DNA of 64,000 nt, taken from assembly GCA_006386115.1 (NCBI GenBank), contig VFIW01000005.1, positions 124,001 to 188,000 of the forward strand. The letters run 5' to 3'. Below the pieces are notes generated by a model. That model was not told the DNA's origin and ran no database searches. It saw only the letters and a program-made list of their open reading frames with translations. Below, piece after piece: positions 41,668 through 56,200 of this stretch (position 1 is its first letter; the number at the start of each line of letters is the position of its first letter). Both the position numbers and the translations under genes were made by a program. The DNA comes from Globisporangium splendens. Taxonomy: Eukaryota; Oomycota; Peronosporomycetes; Pythiales; Pythiaceae.

Positions 41668-41925
41668 TTAACGGTACTACACAAAGCAAACAGACAGAAC
41701 GCATCATAGCGATTGTCAGCCACTTGCATCTTCATAGCACAAATAAATACTGCACAAGCGCTTGCATACCTTGACGAAGCCAATCTGGGTGGCGCGTTCG
41801 CGGAAGCAGCGACGGCACATGTCCAAGTGGTACTTGCGGATCAAACCACGCGTGGTCTTGCACACACGGCAGTGGCGGGAGTCCTTTCCGTAGTTACGTG
41901 GGTGGGTGTAGTGGAGGTTGGTCAT
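41668..41925 (-). CDS. RPS29: 40S ribosomal protein S29 (uS14)
   Basis: Coding exons 41925-41770 (52 codons) and 41676-41668 (TACCGTTAA, that is Y, R, stop) give 54 residues, close to the usual 56. The zinc-binding cysteines are present: CRVC in the first half and CRRC in [17 protein letters not shown]. The start is ATG 41925 ([14 protein letters not shown]). An AG acceptor eight bases upstream (GATTACAG) suggests a 5' UTR intron. The last coding exon is only nine bases long, so simple open-frame calling would misread the C-terminus. Confidence 0.95.
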
Positions 41926-43023
41926 CTTGACGGCACTGTAATCGCACGAAGCACAACGCAACACAACAGAAAGTCGTCAATAATCCCGCCATTGCTGCTC
42001 CTGATGGCGCGCTTTGCAGAGATCCTGCAGCCGAGCCGCCGAGCTGTTGTTGCGCTGTGACTGGTCTCACGCTTTCCGTATAATCCCCTGACAAGACTCA
42101 ATAGTCATTAGCTGCTGCTCCCTGTTCCCCGTCATCTTGAGCTGATAGAAAATCACGCGCTTTGCTCGACTAGCTCATTTGTAGCTCCTCATTAAGCCAT
42201 TTGCCTTGATCGTTCTGCGCCAATTGCGCTCACAGAGAAAGTGCTCAAGACCACAAAAATCGGTGTCGACAGGACGGGGAAACGGAGAAGCGCACGACGC
42301 CTGCACCTGCTGCTCGCTGCTCGTCGCTCGGCGGCACTGGACCCTGCGTAGCTGACGCATATTCATCGCGTTCCTTACCTTTCCTGATTGCTTTGGACAG
42401 TAGCAAATGAATGAAGGAACGCGCGTGCGACTTGGCGGAAATTACGACATTAGCCACATCGCTCTCCAGCCATTGCTTGCTGTTATTGCGGCCCGAGCCG
42501 AACCGTCCACGCACGGTTCAACTTCTCAAAAGTGAACCGCGAAACCGAACTTAACAGTGTTTTGACATGGATACGCTTTCAGACAAGGCGCGAAAACGAA
42601 GCTGCTGGGGAGTGATCGTTTCGATAACTGCGTGTGATCACATGGGTCTGCAGGTGTCATTTTGCACCACAGTGCTCACGCAGTATAGGCACTGCCATCC
42701 ATCAGGCTTCCGCAGCTATGAATGGCGAGTGCGCAACGCCATCCTTGGCATGTTTCCTTCGCCAAATCTCCCCACTCGGAACCCATTAAGTTCGTTCGCA
42801 CACCTGCGCCTTCTAACAAATCCAGTACAATACGCAAAGTATACACCTCACGTGTAAAAACGCGTAAATACCTCGTGATCCAAAAAGAGCATCATCTTTG
42901 CAGTGTGAGAGTTGGTAGTCAAAATCACAGCAGCTCATGGTAGTCAAACCGCACCGATCCTCCCCCTCGTGAACTGCCACGTGCTCGGATCGCAAAGGAC
43001 AAGTGAGCGAGTAGCAGGAGACG
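41926..43023. other. Intergenic region between RPS29 and STT3
   Basis: 1.1 kb that must hold the RPS29 promoter (minus) and the STT3 promoter (plus). Open frames of 60-96 codons on both strands (for example 42567-42857 plus, 42245-42514 minus) show no recognisable domain. Confidence 0.45.
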
Positions 43024-45841
43024 ATGGCGCCTGCGAGCAAGACCAAGACCAAGAAGAAGCTCGCCGACCCCGCGGCGGATGCGCACGCTCCCAGCAGCCA
43101 CGCTTCGGCTGCGTCGATGCCATCGGCGCCCAGTAGCAAAGCGGAGAAGCCAGTTGAAGCCAAGGCGTCGAACACCGTGTTCGGCGTGAGCCTCGACTCG
43201 CCTCATGACATTGAAGACGACTCGAACGTGCTCGCGCCCATCGCCAAGTACGCGATCCTGGGCATGATCTGCCTCATGTCGTTCGCGATCCGCTTGTTCG
43301 CTGTCGTGCGCTACGAATCGGTGCGTTTATTAGTATATCAGGATCTTTCCCCTCTTTTCATTGCTCCTCTGTGCATTGAGCATTGTCGTGTGGGATGCTG
43401 ACATGGTGTCTCTGGTATCTGTTTGCATACGCAAATAGGTGATTCACGAGTTCGACCCGTACTTCAACTTCCGTACGACCAAGTACCTGGCGTCCGAGGG
43501 CTTTCTGGAGTTCCTCGACTGGTTTGACGACCGCGCGTGGTACCCGCTCGGCCGTATCATCGGCGGCACGATCTACCCGGGGCTCATGTACACGGCCGCG
43601 ATGGTCTACTGGGTGCTCAACATGCTCAACATCTCGATCAACGTGCGCAACACGTGTGTGTTCCTGGCGCCGATCTTTGCCGCGAACACGGCGATCGCGA
43701 GTTACCTGCTGACGAAGGAAGTGACCAAGCGCTCGAGCGCGGGGCTCATGGCTGCGGCGTTTGCAGGCATCGTGCCATCGTACATCTCGCGCTCGGTCGG
43801 CGGCTCGTACGATAACGAGGGTGTGGCCATTTTCGCGCTCATCTTCACGTTCTACCTGTGGATCAAGGCCGTGCACACGGGCTCGATGTTCTGGTCGGCG
43901 AGCTGCGCGCTGTCGTACTTCTACATGGTGGCCGCCTGGGGTGGGTACGTGTTTATCATCAACATGATCCCGATCTACGTGCTCGTGATGATCTTCGCCG
44001 GTCGCTACTCGCCGCGTCTGTACATCGCGTACTCGACGTTCTACACGCTCGGCAGTCTGATGGCGATGCAGGTGCCATTCGTGGGCTTCAACGTGATCAA
44101 GCAGGCCGAATGCGCAGGTTCCCACGGCGTGTTCGTGCTCCTGCAAGTGTTTTGCTTTGTCAACTGGCTGCGCAACTACATCTCGGCTGCGAGCTTCCGT
44201 CGCCTGGTGATCTTCGGCGCCGGTGTCGTTGTCGTGGGCTTTGCGAGTGTGCTGCTCGTGCTGCAGCTCATGGGCAAAGTGCAGTGGACGGGCCGTAGTC
44301 TGACGCTGTTGGACCCGACGTACGCGTCCAAGTACATCCCGATCATCGCGTCCGTGAGTGAACACCAGCCGACGACGTGGACGTCGTACTTCTTCGACCT
44401 CCACGTGCTCGTGCCGTTTGCGCCTGTGGGACTCTACTTTTTGTTCTCCAACATCACCGATGGCGGCATCTTTGTGATCTTGTACGGCACGGTCGCGTGG
44501 TACTTTGCTGGCGTCATGGTACGTCTGATGCTCACGCTCGCGCCGATTGCGTGCATCTTGGGTGCGATTGGTGTCTCGTCGACGCTGCGCAAGTTCATGG
44601 GTCTCTTGAAGCGTCCAGCGAACTATGTCGTGCACAAGGACGGCGTGCAGGAGGTGCCTGTGCCGATTGCGCTCTCGATCATCGGCGGGCTGCTGGTCTT
44701 GCTGCTGAGCTACACGTTCCACGCGACGTACGTGTCGTCCATGGCGTACTCGTCGCCGTCGATCGTGATCGAAGCTGGCCGCACGCACTCGGGCGAGCGC
44801 GTGAACTTCGACGACTACCGCGAGGCGTACTTCTGGCTACGCCAGAACACGGACGCGAACGCCAAGATCATGGCGTGGTGGGACTACGGCTACCAGATGT
44901 CGGCCATGGCGAACCGCACGGTGATCGTGGACAACAACACGTGGAACAACACGCATATCGCGACCGTCGGCCGCGCGCTGGCGTCCACCGAAGAGGAAGC
45001 GTACCCGATCATGCAGTCGCTCGATGTCGACTACGTGCTCGTGATCTTTGGCGGCCTCACGGGCTACAGCTCGGACGATATCAACAAGTTCCTCTGGCCG
45101 GTGCGCATCGGCTCGGGTGTGTACCCGAACGACATGCCGAGCGAGCGCGACTTTTACTCCAAGTCGGGCAACTTTGACGTCGGTGCCGGCGGTTCTAAGG
45201 TGCTCCACAACTGCCTGGCGTACAAGTTGTGCTACTACCGCTTCGGCGAAGTCATGACGGACTACCAGCGTCCACCAGGCTTCGACCGCGCGCGTAACAC
45301 GGAAGTCGGCGTGAAGAACATCAAGCTGACCCACTTGGAGGAGGCGTTCACGTCGGAGCACTGGATCGTGCGCATCTTCAAGGTCAAGAAGCAGCCGAAC
45401 GTGGAGCCGACGACGGCGCTCAAGAAGGCACGACTCAGTGAGGCCTCGGCCGCCGGCGCCGATGTCTCGCAGGAGAAGACCCACTTCTTGGGCTGCGTCA
45501 CGGGCGAAGACATGCTCGGAAACGACCGCGTGTACTCTGGCGGTGCGAGCGGCGCCAACTACAACCTCGCGCTGCACCACGCCAAGAGCAAGAACAAGCG
45601 CTACTTTGCGCTCTCGCGCGTCGGCGCCGAGGGTCACGCGTTCGCGTTCAACAAGCTGCCGGTGAACGTCGCCGACTTTGACGGCAACGACGCCGGGTGC
45701 AACCGTCCGTGCATGGACTCGCAGGAGCACTTCTGCGGTTGCGCCGACGGCGGGTGCGCGGACCAGAACGTCGCACCGGGCAAGGGCCAAGAGCACAACC
45801 GCCGATGGGCCATCTACGAGCGCGACAACGTCGACAACTAA
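43024..45841 (+). CDS. STT3: Oligosaccharyltransferase catalytic subunit STT3 with a Cys-rich C-terminal extension
   Basis: Transfers the lipid-linked glycan to Asn in the ER lumen. Exons 43024-43320 and 43439-45841 give 899 residues. A soluble Ala/Lys N-terminus is followed by a first membrane span, DxD-type motifs (HEFDPYFNFR; GGSYDNEGVAIFAL), a luminal SVSEHQPTTW loop, many further spans, WWDYGYQ near residue 580 and the DK-type motif (SSDDINKFLW). Animal STT3 proteins end soon after the equivalent of WIVRIFKVK. Here about 120 more residues follow (780-899) with seven or more Cys (LGCVTGEDMLGND, GCNRPCMDSQEHFCGCADGGC). The extension is in the same exon and frame, with the same codon style, so it is not an annotation artefact. 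Nothing broken. Confidence 0.95.
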
Positions 45842-46240
45842 GCAGAGTGAAAGGAAGCTTAGCATGACGCGTTTGCTGGTGCAAGTGGAAGAGAAAACAA
45901 GCAAAAACACGGAAGAGAGGGCACTGGCAATGAATGGATGCTGGGTTTTGACAGAAAAGAAGAAAGCGTTGGCGGCATGTCGCCTGCGTCTTGTGTTTCG
46001 TTGATGCGGTGCGTGCAAAAAGCAAATAAACGAGGAAACAATCGTGTGCTGTTGGTTTGTTCCAATTCCACGATGCTTGTTTTGTTTTATTGCTTTGTTA
46101 GTCAGGAAGAAGGAAAGACGTGGGGACACAAACCTTCTGCTCACGTCACGGGTATATGCATGGCGCAAGCACTACGTCGACAGTGAGGAGCGCGCAATGG
46201 TTGACTACGCAAGTCCGCTGCCTTCGCCGATCAAGCGTGT

Positions 46241-47502
<1,262 letters not shown>

Positions 47503-47779
47503 GGTGCTGAACGAAGAAGAAGATCTCTTTTCGCGCTTGCTGCGTTCTTGGGCTTTGGAGCTTTTCCAACTTCCCCCCTTCCTCCCCCTTCACAGTATCC
47601 AAACAGTATAGTACACATGCATACTTTGACCATATCTTTCCCTGCATCCGGACGTCCTACCAACACTGGCATTGAGGGTCATGTCCTAAACGAACGCTTC
47701 AAGCGACCCTAAAGTTATTTTACGCTTTCAGGGCGGTCAATTGCACTTTTGTTCATGGCAAGTCCGCATTCTGTGAAAG

Positions 47780-50580
47780 ATGCACCACGAGGTGTTCCTG
47801 GCGCTGCTCGGCCATGCGGGCGACGTGGTCGAGGCGCGACCCGAGGGCTTCTTCGTGCGCAGGGAGGTCGCGTTCCTCACGCCGCCGCAAAAGACGATGC
47901 TCAACCGGCTGCTCACACTCGGCCACGCGTTCGCGACGCTCGACGCGTTCGTGCGCAACGCGGTCCACATGCCGAGCATCTACGTGCGCGGGCTCGCGCA
48001 GGGCATGGACCGCTTCCTGCAGCAGTACGCCGACGCAGTTGTAGGGCTAGAGACCAAGATCCTCGCGACGAAGGCGGTGTTCCCGATCCCGCAGATGGTG
48101 TACGAACTGGAGGAATATATGGAGTTGTTACCCGAGTTGAGCAAACTGGTGCGCAAGATCCAAGTCGCAGACGAAATGCAGCCGTCTAAATGCGTAGGTG
48201 GCGCCCAGCTGCTCGACTTGCTGTATCGCATGACAAGCTCCGGGTTCCCGCGGATCCGGAAATCCATGCAGGATCTCCTATTTAATTCCAATCGGTGTGT
48301 GTGTGGTCTCTATGCTGCCTTTTGTCGGTGCGCATACTGTGGACAGAGTCTAAATCCATGTTGTCTGTGTGCGTATTTGCAAATCTAGGATCTTGTTCAA
48401 GCAGATCCTCGCGTGGATCCTTTATGGAGAGATTGTGGACCCATACAATGAATTCTTTGTCCGCAAGAGCACGCCGTCTGCATCAGGAGCAGACCACGAC
48501 CACATTGGTGGCAATGACGATGATGATGCACTCACGTGGTACAAGCAGTTTTCGATCGATCTCGACTCTGTCCCGCTCGCGTACTTCCCCGTCTCTGTTG
48601 CCGAGAGCATCTTATTTATTGGCAAGTCCATGCAAATTCTCGTCAAGGCGAACGAGTACTCGATCGACGAAGCGCAAGAGCTGATCGGCGCGGTGGCGTC
48701 GCTCGCACAAAACCGCGTGTTCGACGCCGTCGCAGTCGAGCACGCCATGGAGAGCGTGCGGCTGCACATCGCAGCGCGTCTGTACAAGGAAGTGGTCGTG
48801 AAATCCAAGTTTGTCGACTACTTCAAGTCGCTGAAGGGTTTCTTCTTGCTGTCCCGCGGCGAACTCTTTCAGGCGTTTATCGAGCGAAGCTACACGATGA
48901 TGACTATGAAGCCTTCGTACAAGTCTGAAGAGGACCTGAACCATCTCATCTGGCAGCAAACGATCCGGGAATTAGAAGGCGAAAACATTGACGACTCATG
49001 GAGCCAGCAGTTTACCATTCAGGTGTGTACGTATGCATGCATTTGAGTGCGTGCTTTGCTTACGGACATATGTCTTGCTGTTATTTTATGTCCTCTAGTT
49101 GCCGCTCCAATCTTTTTCGTTTAAAGGCTTCTCAAGTGTCGAAGGGTTGCAGTTGCGTAATGTGTCGCGTGATGCCAGTTCCAAATCATTGGAAATGCTA
49201 GAGCTCGATGGAGATGAAGCACTCGCTTCAAGTGCGACTCTAAACAGCGATGAGAAGTGTGGGGTGGCTTGGTGGAAACATGTGCAATACGACGCTTCAG
49301 CGTTCAGCTCGGAGTTCTCGATCGATCTAGTCGGGCAAAGTTTCCCCACCAACAATGACCGAAGACGACTCGCGTTGTTGTTCAAGAATGATGGTTCCTT
49401 TGTGACGCCTTCTGTCGTCGACGGCACGTTCAAAATCGATGAGCCCCAAGCTGCCTTTGTCTCGGTCGAGTGCGAGATTGAAACTGCGTCCGACACTGGT
49501 GAAGTCACGATTGTAGCGCAGATTAAGGCGTCCAAAGCGCAAGACGAAGAAGCACGAGTGTCGTCAAAAGTGTTGATTCCCACGGACAGCACCAGCGACA
49601 CTAACAGTAACAGACTCCATTTTCAGCTGCAGTACGCCCGTCAAGAGTTTAAGTCGGCCATTTCGAATCAAGTCATGTACAAGAAGATCCTCTTGCTAAC
49701 AGTCAATGGCGTGGTCGTCATGGAAACCAAGTTTGATTTCCAGCAGGCACTCTACCTGCAGGCGTCAAGCGGCGAATACTGGGTGGGCTTGGCGATGACG
49801 CCACGGCTTCGTCTTGCGGAATGGAGTCTCGATAAATACTCTCCCAAGGCCAGTTGGCGACCAGGCAGCACTCTGAAAGAGCAAAACCCGAGTCTTTCGC
49901 CGCGCGAGCTGTGGAACTACATGAGTTTGCGGTGCGATGTCCAGTGGCCACTGCAATTGTTGATCACGAAGGATGTAATGCGGTCATACGCTCATCTGTT
50001 TCAGTTTTGTTTCCGGTTGAAACGAGTTGCGCATGGGCTGGAACGGACATGGAAATCTGGCGCGTTTCGCGCGAAAAAGAATGCCACGACCGCAGAGGAT
50101 CGATTCTTTTCCCAGGCGTGTGCGCTGCGCAGCCGGATGGGGTTCGTGATCCGCAATATCGAGTTGTACTTCCAAGTGTTTGTGATCGAGACAAGCTTCA
50201 GTAAGTGCTTGTCCGAGATCGAAGAGGCGTCTGATTTTGACAAAGTGAAGCGGATTCATGATGGATTTGTCGCCGGACTCGTCAAGAAGTGCTACCTACA
50301 CACCCGCACAGTGTTCTCGGCCGTGGAAGAAGTGATTCATTGCTGCTGGAAGTTTGTCGAGTACGTGCTGTGCCAGGATGCTGCAGGCTTGTCGCTGTCC
50401 GCAGACCGCATCACGGTGTTGGGCCAAGAGTTCCGGACTCGATTTGACTTTTTCTACGGCGTTCTCCAGCACTCAGAAGCGCGAGATCTGATTTTCATGC
50501 TCGACTACAACGAGTTTTTCTCCACCGAGCGCGAAGTACGAAAACAGCAGCGGCTACCTTCAGTATCATCGCGCTCGTAA
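47780..50580 (+). CDS. TUBGCP4: Gamma-tubulin complex component 4 (GCP4)
   Basis: A structural part of the gamma-tubulin ring complex that nucleates microtubules at basal bodies and spindle poles. Exons 47780-48294, 48389-49022 and 49099-50580 join to 876 residues. The N-terminus fits GCP4 (MHHEVFLALLGHAGDVVEA, LTPPQKTMLNRLLTLG), the GRIP1 core has ILAWILYGEIVDPYNEFFV, and the GRIP2 region has WPLQLLITKDVMRSYAHLFQF. It is longer than human GCP4 (667), mainly through an insert at about 385-560 (acidic/Ser-rich, ELDGDEALASSATL) between GRIP1 and GRIP2. Intact. Confidence 0.9.
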
Positions 50581-51104
50581 CACTACGGAAGATGCAAACA
50601 ATAAAGTGTTGTGAATGGGAAGCTTGTTGTCGACAGCAGATTCCCCAGGTGCTTTGTAGGTACGCGAGCTGACCCATGCAGGTGATTCTGACACTGACGA
50701 ACTATTTAGGAAATGGTTGAGCGACAGCGAAAGGTCGTATCGGCATATCCGTTCCAGCTAGCATTCAGCAGTAAAGATCGCGTTGTGGTGACAGTCGCCA
50801 AGTCTAGGTGCCGAGCGCGAATGGAGCCTTTCTCGTTTTCACGCTCGAATTTCGCGACGCGCTTTCTCACGGTGTGCAATCAACTCGAAGCATTCCAACC
50901 GATTCCGAACCAGCGTTCGGTGGCTTCCAGCGGGAGAGATGTCGGTGAAAACGGTGCCACGCCGCTTTCACCCAGCGGGTCTCATGCTTCTCTGGTGTTG
51001 CCAAGTCGTGACTGAATCCACGAGATCTTGTCCAAAAACGAGAGTTTCCGTCCCTCAAATGAGACGACCTCGATGAACGACAACTGTGCTGCTTTCCCAA
51101 CAGC
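50581..51104. other. Intergenic region before the EF-hand gene
   Basis: About 520 bp. The frame 50713-51015 is open but has no recognised domain and no neighbour it joins to. Likely promoter and 5' UTR of the next gene. Confidence 0.4.
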
Positions 51105-53145
51105 ATGTCTCCATTGCGTTCTGTGAAGATGAATTCTTCTGCCATGGTGTCACCGCGGGACCTCCGTACTCCTCGAAAGTCACTAACTCCGGATACCGCG
51201 GACTCCCGCGCCTCTGGCGGAATCAGAGATGGCAAAGCCCAATCGCAGCAGCAGTCAGTAAATGCAGTGTTCGCGCCTGTAGGCGGAAAAGTGCGCGTGC
51301 TGCCATCCCAATCACTTCTGAGGCGCGAAAGAACACGATTCTTACTTTGGTCATTTCGAGGAATGTCCACATATTGACGTTTATGATCTCTCTCTGCACT
51401 GTAGAGTGAAAGCTGCGCTCAAGAAACGCAGCAATGCGCTCGCGAACCTGCAACCAGCTGCAACGGGTGGGCTACCAGTCGACAAGCGGAAGACGATCCA
51501 TGCGGCTCCAGACAGCACCTGGGAGGTGCTTCGTCACTTACTAGGAACCCCACAATCGGGCACAGGCACTGCGAACCCAGGAAAGCAAGCACTCATCGCC
51601 GAGCTCGTGCACAAAACCAACTTTTCGACACAAAGCATCTTCCAGATGAGTCGCAAGTTCAAGCTCATCGCTGGATCCTCGAAGAATGTGATCTCGTTTG
51701 ACGAGTTTCGCCAGATCATGAGCGACGATGTTGGGGATTTGCTGACCAGCATTGGCATTGGCGGCCAGGAATTCGAAGAGCTCCAGAACACGGACATGAC
51801 GGCGATCGGTGCGACGATCTCGTCCAGCGAAACGTTTCTGCGCCGTTTGTTCCTCACGTTTGATGCCGACGGCGATGGGAAAATCGACTTTCGAGAGTTT
51901 GTCGTTGGTCTCAATGGTTTTGTGAAAGGTACCCCCGAAGAAAAAGTGCATGTGCTTTTTGAGATTTACAAAAGCGATTCGAGCGACAAAGAGACCGTTG
52001 CGATTTCAGATCTGCTCGGGTTATTCCAAGGCGATCGCCATCTGTACCAGGAGCTTATGCGCTGTGTGGACGAATACTTTGCACGCGTCGAGCTTCGTGA
52101 CGAACTGCAACCGACAATGAAAGAAGAGGAATTCGTCGCTGCCTCGATCGCTGAACCGCACTTGCTGGATATGGTGAGTCGACCGATCCTTTCGAGAAAG
52201 TATGCAGCCGAAGCGCACGTTCGGGAAAAGATCCGCGCGTACATTGAGCAAAAGCAGCTCAACTGGAAGAAATTACTGCACATTCATCGCCGAATCCTCG
52301 AATACGCCCGAGGTGGCAGCACGACCACCGCCACTCAACGACGCAGCTCGCTCGAAGCAGACTTACAAGAACGAGTGGGCTCGCCACCAGATCCCCAACA
52401 AGATCCTGCTGACTCGGTGCCACAATTGCAAGAGGGACAGTCTTCCATCAACTCTCAGACGCTCGCGATTCCAGTCGCCGATTTCCACCGCATCCTCTCC
52501 GAATGCCTCGGTCCAAGTGCGTTGGAAGACGAAGCGTTGATGCAAAGCATCTTGCTGGCGTACGTTGCGATGCCGCGTGAGAAGCTGGTGACGCCTCGTA
52601 CGCCAGCAACTCCGTCGTCCAATCTCAATCCACGTGCGCGCATGGACAGTTTGAGTGCGGGAGTTACATTACCTCCAAACGAATTGATGGCACGACGAGC
52701 GAGCATGTCTTTCTGTACGTGCGTGCCTTGATTTCGTTTGTATTGTCAAAAGGGAGGACTAACGACATTCGTTGTCTGTGCTGATGCAGCCGCTACGAAG
52801 GACAATTACGTCGCGCATGTGTCCTGCGGCGAGTTTTCGCAGGACATTGCAGTCGCGCTGCAGACGGCGCTGACTGCTGAGAACGACGCCGACTCGAAAG
52901 CGCGGTACTACTTTGAGCTCTACGACATGAATGGCGATGGGTACCTGTCACGGAGCGAGCTCTGCACGGCGATTTGCGCGGGCTTGGGGCATTTCGGACA
53001 GAGCATGATGGAGGTCGTGCGCATCCTGGAAGACGAAGACAGCGACCAGGACGGCGAGATCACCAAGGACGAGTACATGCGCGCCGCCAACAAATCGCCC
53101 CTGATCCTCGCGCCGCTCTACACGTGTCTGTGGCGCGAGTTCTAG
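51105..53145 (+). CDS. EF-hand calcium-binding protein
   Basis: The body exon (about 51403-52714) and last exon 52790-53145 join in frame. Three EF-hand loops have good calcium ligands: FDADGDGKIDFREF, YDMNGDGYLSRSEL and DEDSDQDGEITKDEY. The order (calcineurin-B-like first part, long Ser/Pro linker, then a C-terminal pair) matches no family I can name. The N-terminus is uncertain. ATG 51105 begins a plausible Ser/Arg-rich stretch (MSPLRSVKMNSSAMVSPRD) up to about 51290, but no GT-AG intron I can find links it to the acceptor near 51402 in frame. Either another 5' exon is used or one base is off. Sits between GCP4 and the convergent polycystin-RyR channel. Confidence 0.7.
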
Positions 53146-53255
53146 AAGAATGAGAAAGTGGAGACAAATTCAATAAAAGGCGAGCATGCTATTGTACTCT
53201 TACAATATATACGTTGTTGCATGACGCGTCTATGTTGGCTAATGTGTCAGTGAGT

Positions 53256-56200
53256 CTACGCGTTGTTTTTGTGCTCCTCGACATCAGTGAGTGGGGCGCT
53301 CAATACCTCGCTCACTGTCTCAGCCTCACTCGTTGGACGCGGAGATTCCGATACCGACGATTCCGACGTCTCGATCGTGGCCGAGAGCGGTGGCGCATCC
53401 GTCTCGGCAAACGAGGACGACGAGCCGTAGGAGTACAGACTTTGACTGCCGCTACCAGTGTTAGGAGGGAACGCGCTTGCTCCCGTTCCTGTGCTATCGA
53501 AGGATGGCGACGACTGCAGCGAACTCACCGACGACGTGCGGTTCGTGAATGCACGCGTCGAGTTGCCTTTCTTCATGAACGCACGTTTGGCGCGCGCCGC
53601 ACTTCGCGCGAGCGCGACCGCGTCGCCAACGTGCTTGGGCTCGGCATTCTCGCTTCGACCGAACACCTTGATATGACTTGAGCTCTTCTTCTTGGACCGG
53701 TACGCAGCAGCCTTCTGGTCCTTGTGGATGAACGAGAAGCCGCAGCGCAAGATCACCTTGACGGTCTGCATGGCTGTGTTGCGGTCCATCTGCTTCTCCT
53801 CCTGCGTCAGGTACATGTACGGCACCAGTCCATTGTGCTCGCGCTTGTCATCGTCGCGCCGCGGACCGTACTTCCAGCCTTGCTCCATGCGCATCTTGGC
53901 CCAGACCTCGTGAGTGTTCTCCGCGAGCAACTCGATGACCGAGCGGAGGTACCCTGGCACCTTGACGTCGTTCGTCGGGATCGGCTTGGGCTCGTACGTT
54001 CCACCTTCTTCCAGAGCTGGTTCACCAAATATGATGTTGATCTCTTCGGATGTGCTCGGCGGCTCCAAGATGTATCCGAGCGCCGTGATCACCTTGAGTG
54101 TCGACATGGACGTGTCGCGGTCGTATTGCTTGTCTTCCTCCGTCAGGTCCTCGTACGGCACCAAGTCCGGGTGCAGCAATGCGTCATTGTTGCGCTGCGG
54201 TCCCCATCGCCAGCCCTGCTGAATGCGACCTTCAGCCCACACTTCGTGCGCGTTCTGCGAAAGCAATTCACTGAGCATATTGATTGAGTTCGGAAGCCGC
54301 ACGCGCTTCGTGTCGACGGGCGCCGGTGTGTACTTGTAGCCCTCGAGTTCGCGCTTGTCGAGCGGCGTGATCGCCGACGGGAATCGCTCGAGAAACGTGA
54401 TCACCTCCATGAAGATGCGATCTTCCATATTGTGGATGCGCATGTTGCGTTTGTGCACTTTTTTCGCGATAAACATGCGGAAGTTGCGCACCAACTCATC
54501 GAAACGGCACGAAATGCCGCGTCCAGGCGCCGCAAAGCTCTCCTTGATGAGCTTGTCCACTTCGGCGTCCGTGACAAGTCGATTCGCTTTCTTCTTCTTC
54601 TTCTTGCCAAAGCTGAACAGATTGCGCAAGTACCCCCAGAACACGTGGCCCACAAAGTACTGCACCCACGTGCGGTGCGGCAGCATGCACGTCTCCATGC
54701 CGTTCAGCACGGTCTCACCATTGTACAACACGCGGCAGCAGCGGATATGCGCAGGTCCGCCGAAGTCGTCGTGGTGGTGGCGAAGGCCAAACTTTTTCTC
54801 GTCGCCGTACAAGTCGCCTGTGCTCGTCGCTTCACTGATGTGCACAGTCAGCTCATTCTCGTTCGTGTTGTTATTGCCGACGGTGTATGCGCGCGAAAAG
54901 TGCGGCGGAAGGTACGCGTCCTGCCCACCGAGCACTTCGAGTGTGATCTGGTCCTTCGTGAGCGACCCATCGTCCATTTCGATGTGCATCCCGGGGCGGA
55001 GCCGCTTGAGGATCTCGACCGTGTTGGCGGCCACTGACGCAATCGGCAAGTACGTCACAGGGAGCTCAATAAGGTCCTCACCGTTCTCCGAGTACGCCGT
55101 TGACGCTGCGCGTGGACGTGTGTCAGGAATGTGCGTGTGCGTCACGTCAAACGTGGAATCTGGATTCGTCTTGCGCATGATGCCGAGCACCGTCGTGACG
55201 ACGTGGACACACGCGCGGAACTTGGCGCGCAGCCGCTTGCGCTCGGCCATGAGGTACTGGTAATCCACGAGCAGCACGCGCTGGTATCCACACAAAGACA
55301 ATTGCTCGGTCGCATACGCGCTCGACGCACCCTTCTTCGGTGGCAACTTCACATGCACGCGCTGGCCACGGATGTAGCTCTTCACCTGCTTGGCCAAATC
55401 GTACTCGACGTCGGTAAACTGCAAAGAATCTGCGAATTCGTCGTTATCCTTGTCCGCGTTGCCACCAGCTGCCGAGGTCGCGAGGAAGTTGCGTTTGTTT
55501 TCTTCGTGGGATTTCTTCTCGTTTTGTGCAAGCGAGTAGTACTCGCTCATGATCGCGATGAACATGTTGACGCAGATCAGGTAGATCGAGATCATGAAGC
55601 TGAAGAAGAAGATGCCCGCCATCGCGGGGTTCGCATTGTAGATCTGGTTGTAGTCGAACGCACCGAGAAGCATCTGGAAACACGACGTGAGTGAGACCGA
55701 GATCGAGTGGTACTGCCGCGTCGAGCTGCCAAACGTGAGGAAGCCCATGATCGCAAAGCCGACAAACATCGTGAAGAAGATCACGACGAACGCGAGCAGG
55801 TCCTTGGCCGCGAACCGCAACGTGCGCCACAGCAGATTCAGCCGCGAGTTCAGCCGCAGGTACTTGAAGATGATCGCGACCGACACGAGCGCGAGCGCCG
55901 CAGCAAAGTTCGTGATCGTCCCAAACCGCCACGCGAGCGACTCAATATCCACATAGCAATCTTCAGCCGCCTGCTGGTTGCTCGGACCGCTCGAACAGTC
56001 CATGAGCACGACACGGTGGAGGTGTTCGCGGATGTTCTCCGATTCCACCAGGTATGTGACCCAGTTCTCGATGAAGATGATCAGCAGCACGAGTTGGAAC
56101 ATGTCGAGCAGGTTCCAGAGAGAGTGCACGTACTTGTTGAAGCCATGCTCGCGCAGATCCGCGAGTTCACGAAAGATGAGCCAGATGGTTGCGAGACAGA

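Noticed and set aside
43358..44788. 476-codon minus-strand frame opposite STT3
   Set aside because: His/Arg/Asp-rich antisense shadow of the STT3 exon with no domain.
44837..46168. 443-codon minus-strand frame opposite the STT3 3' end
   Set aside because: Antisense shadow that runs out into the spacer; no motif and no start context.
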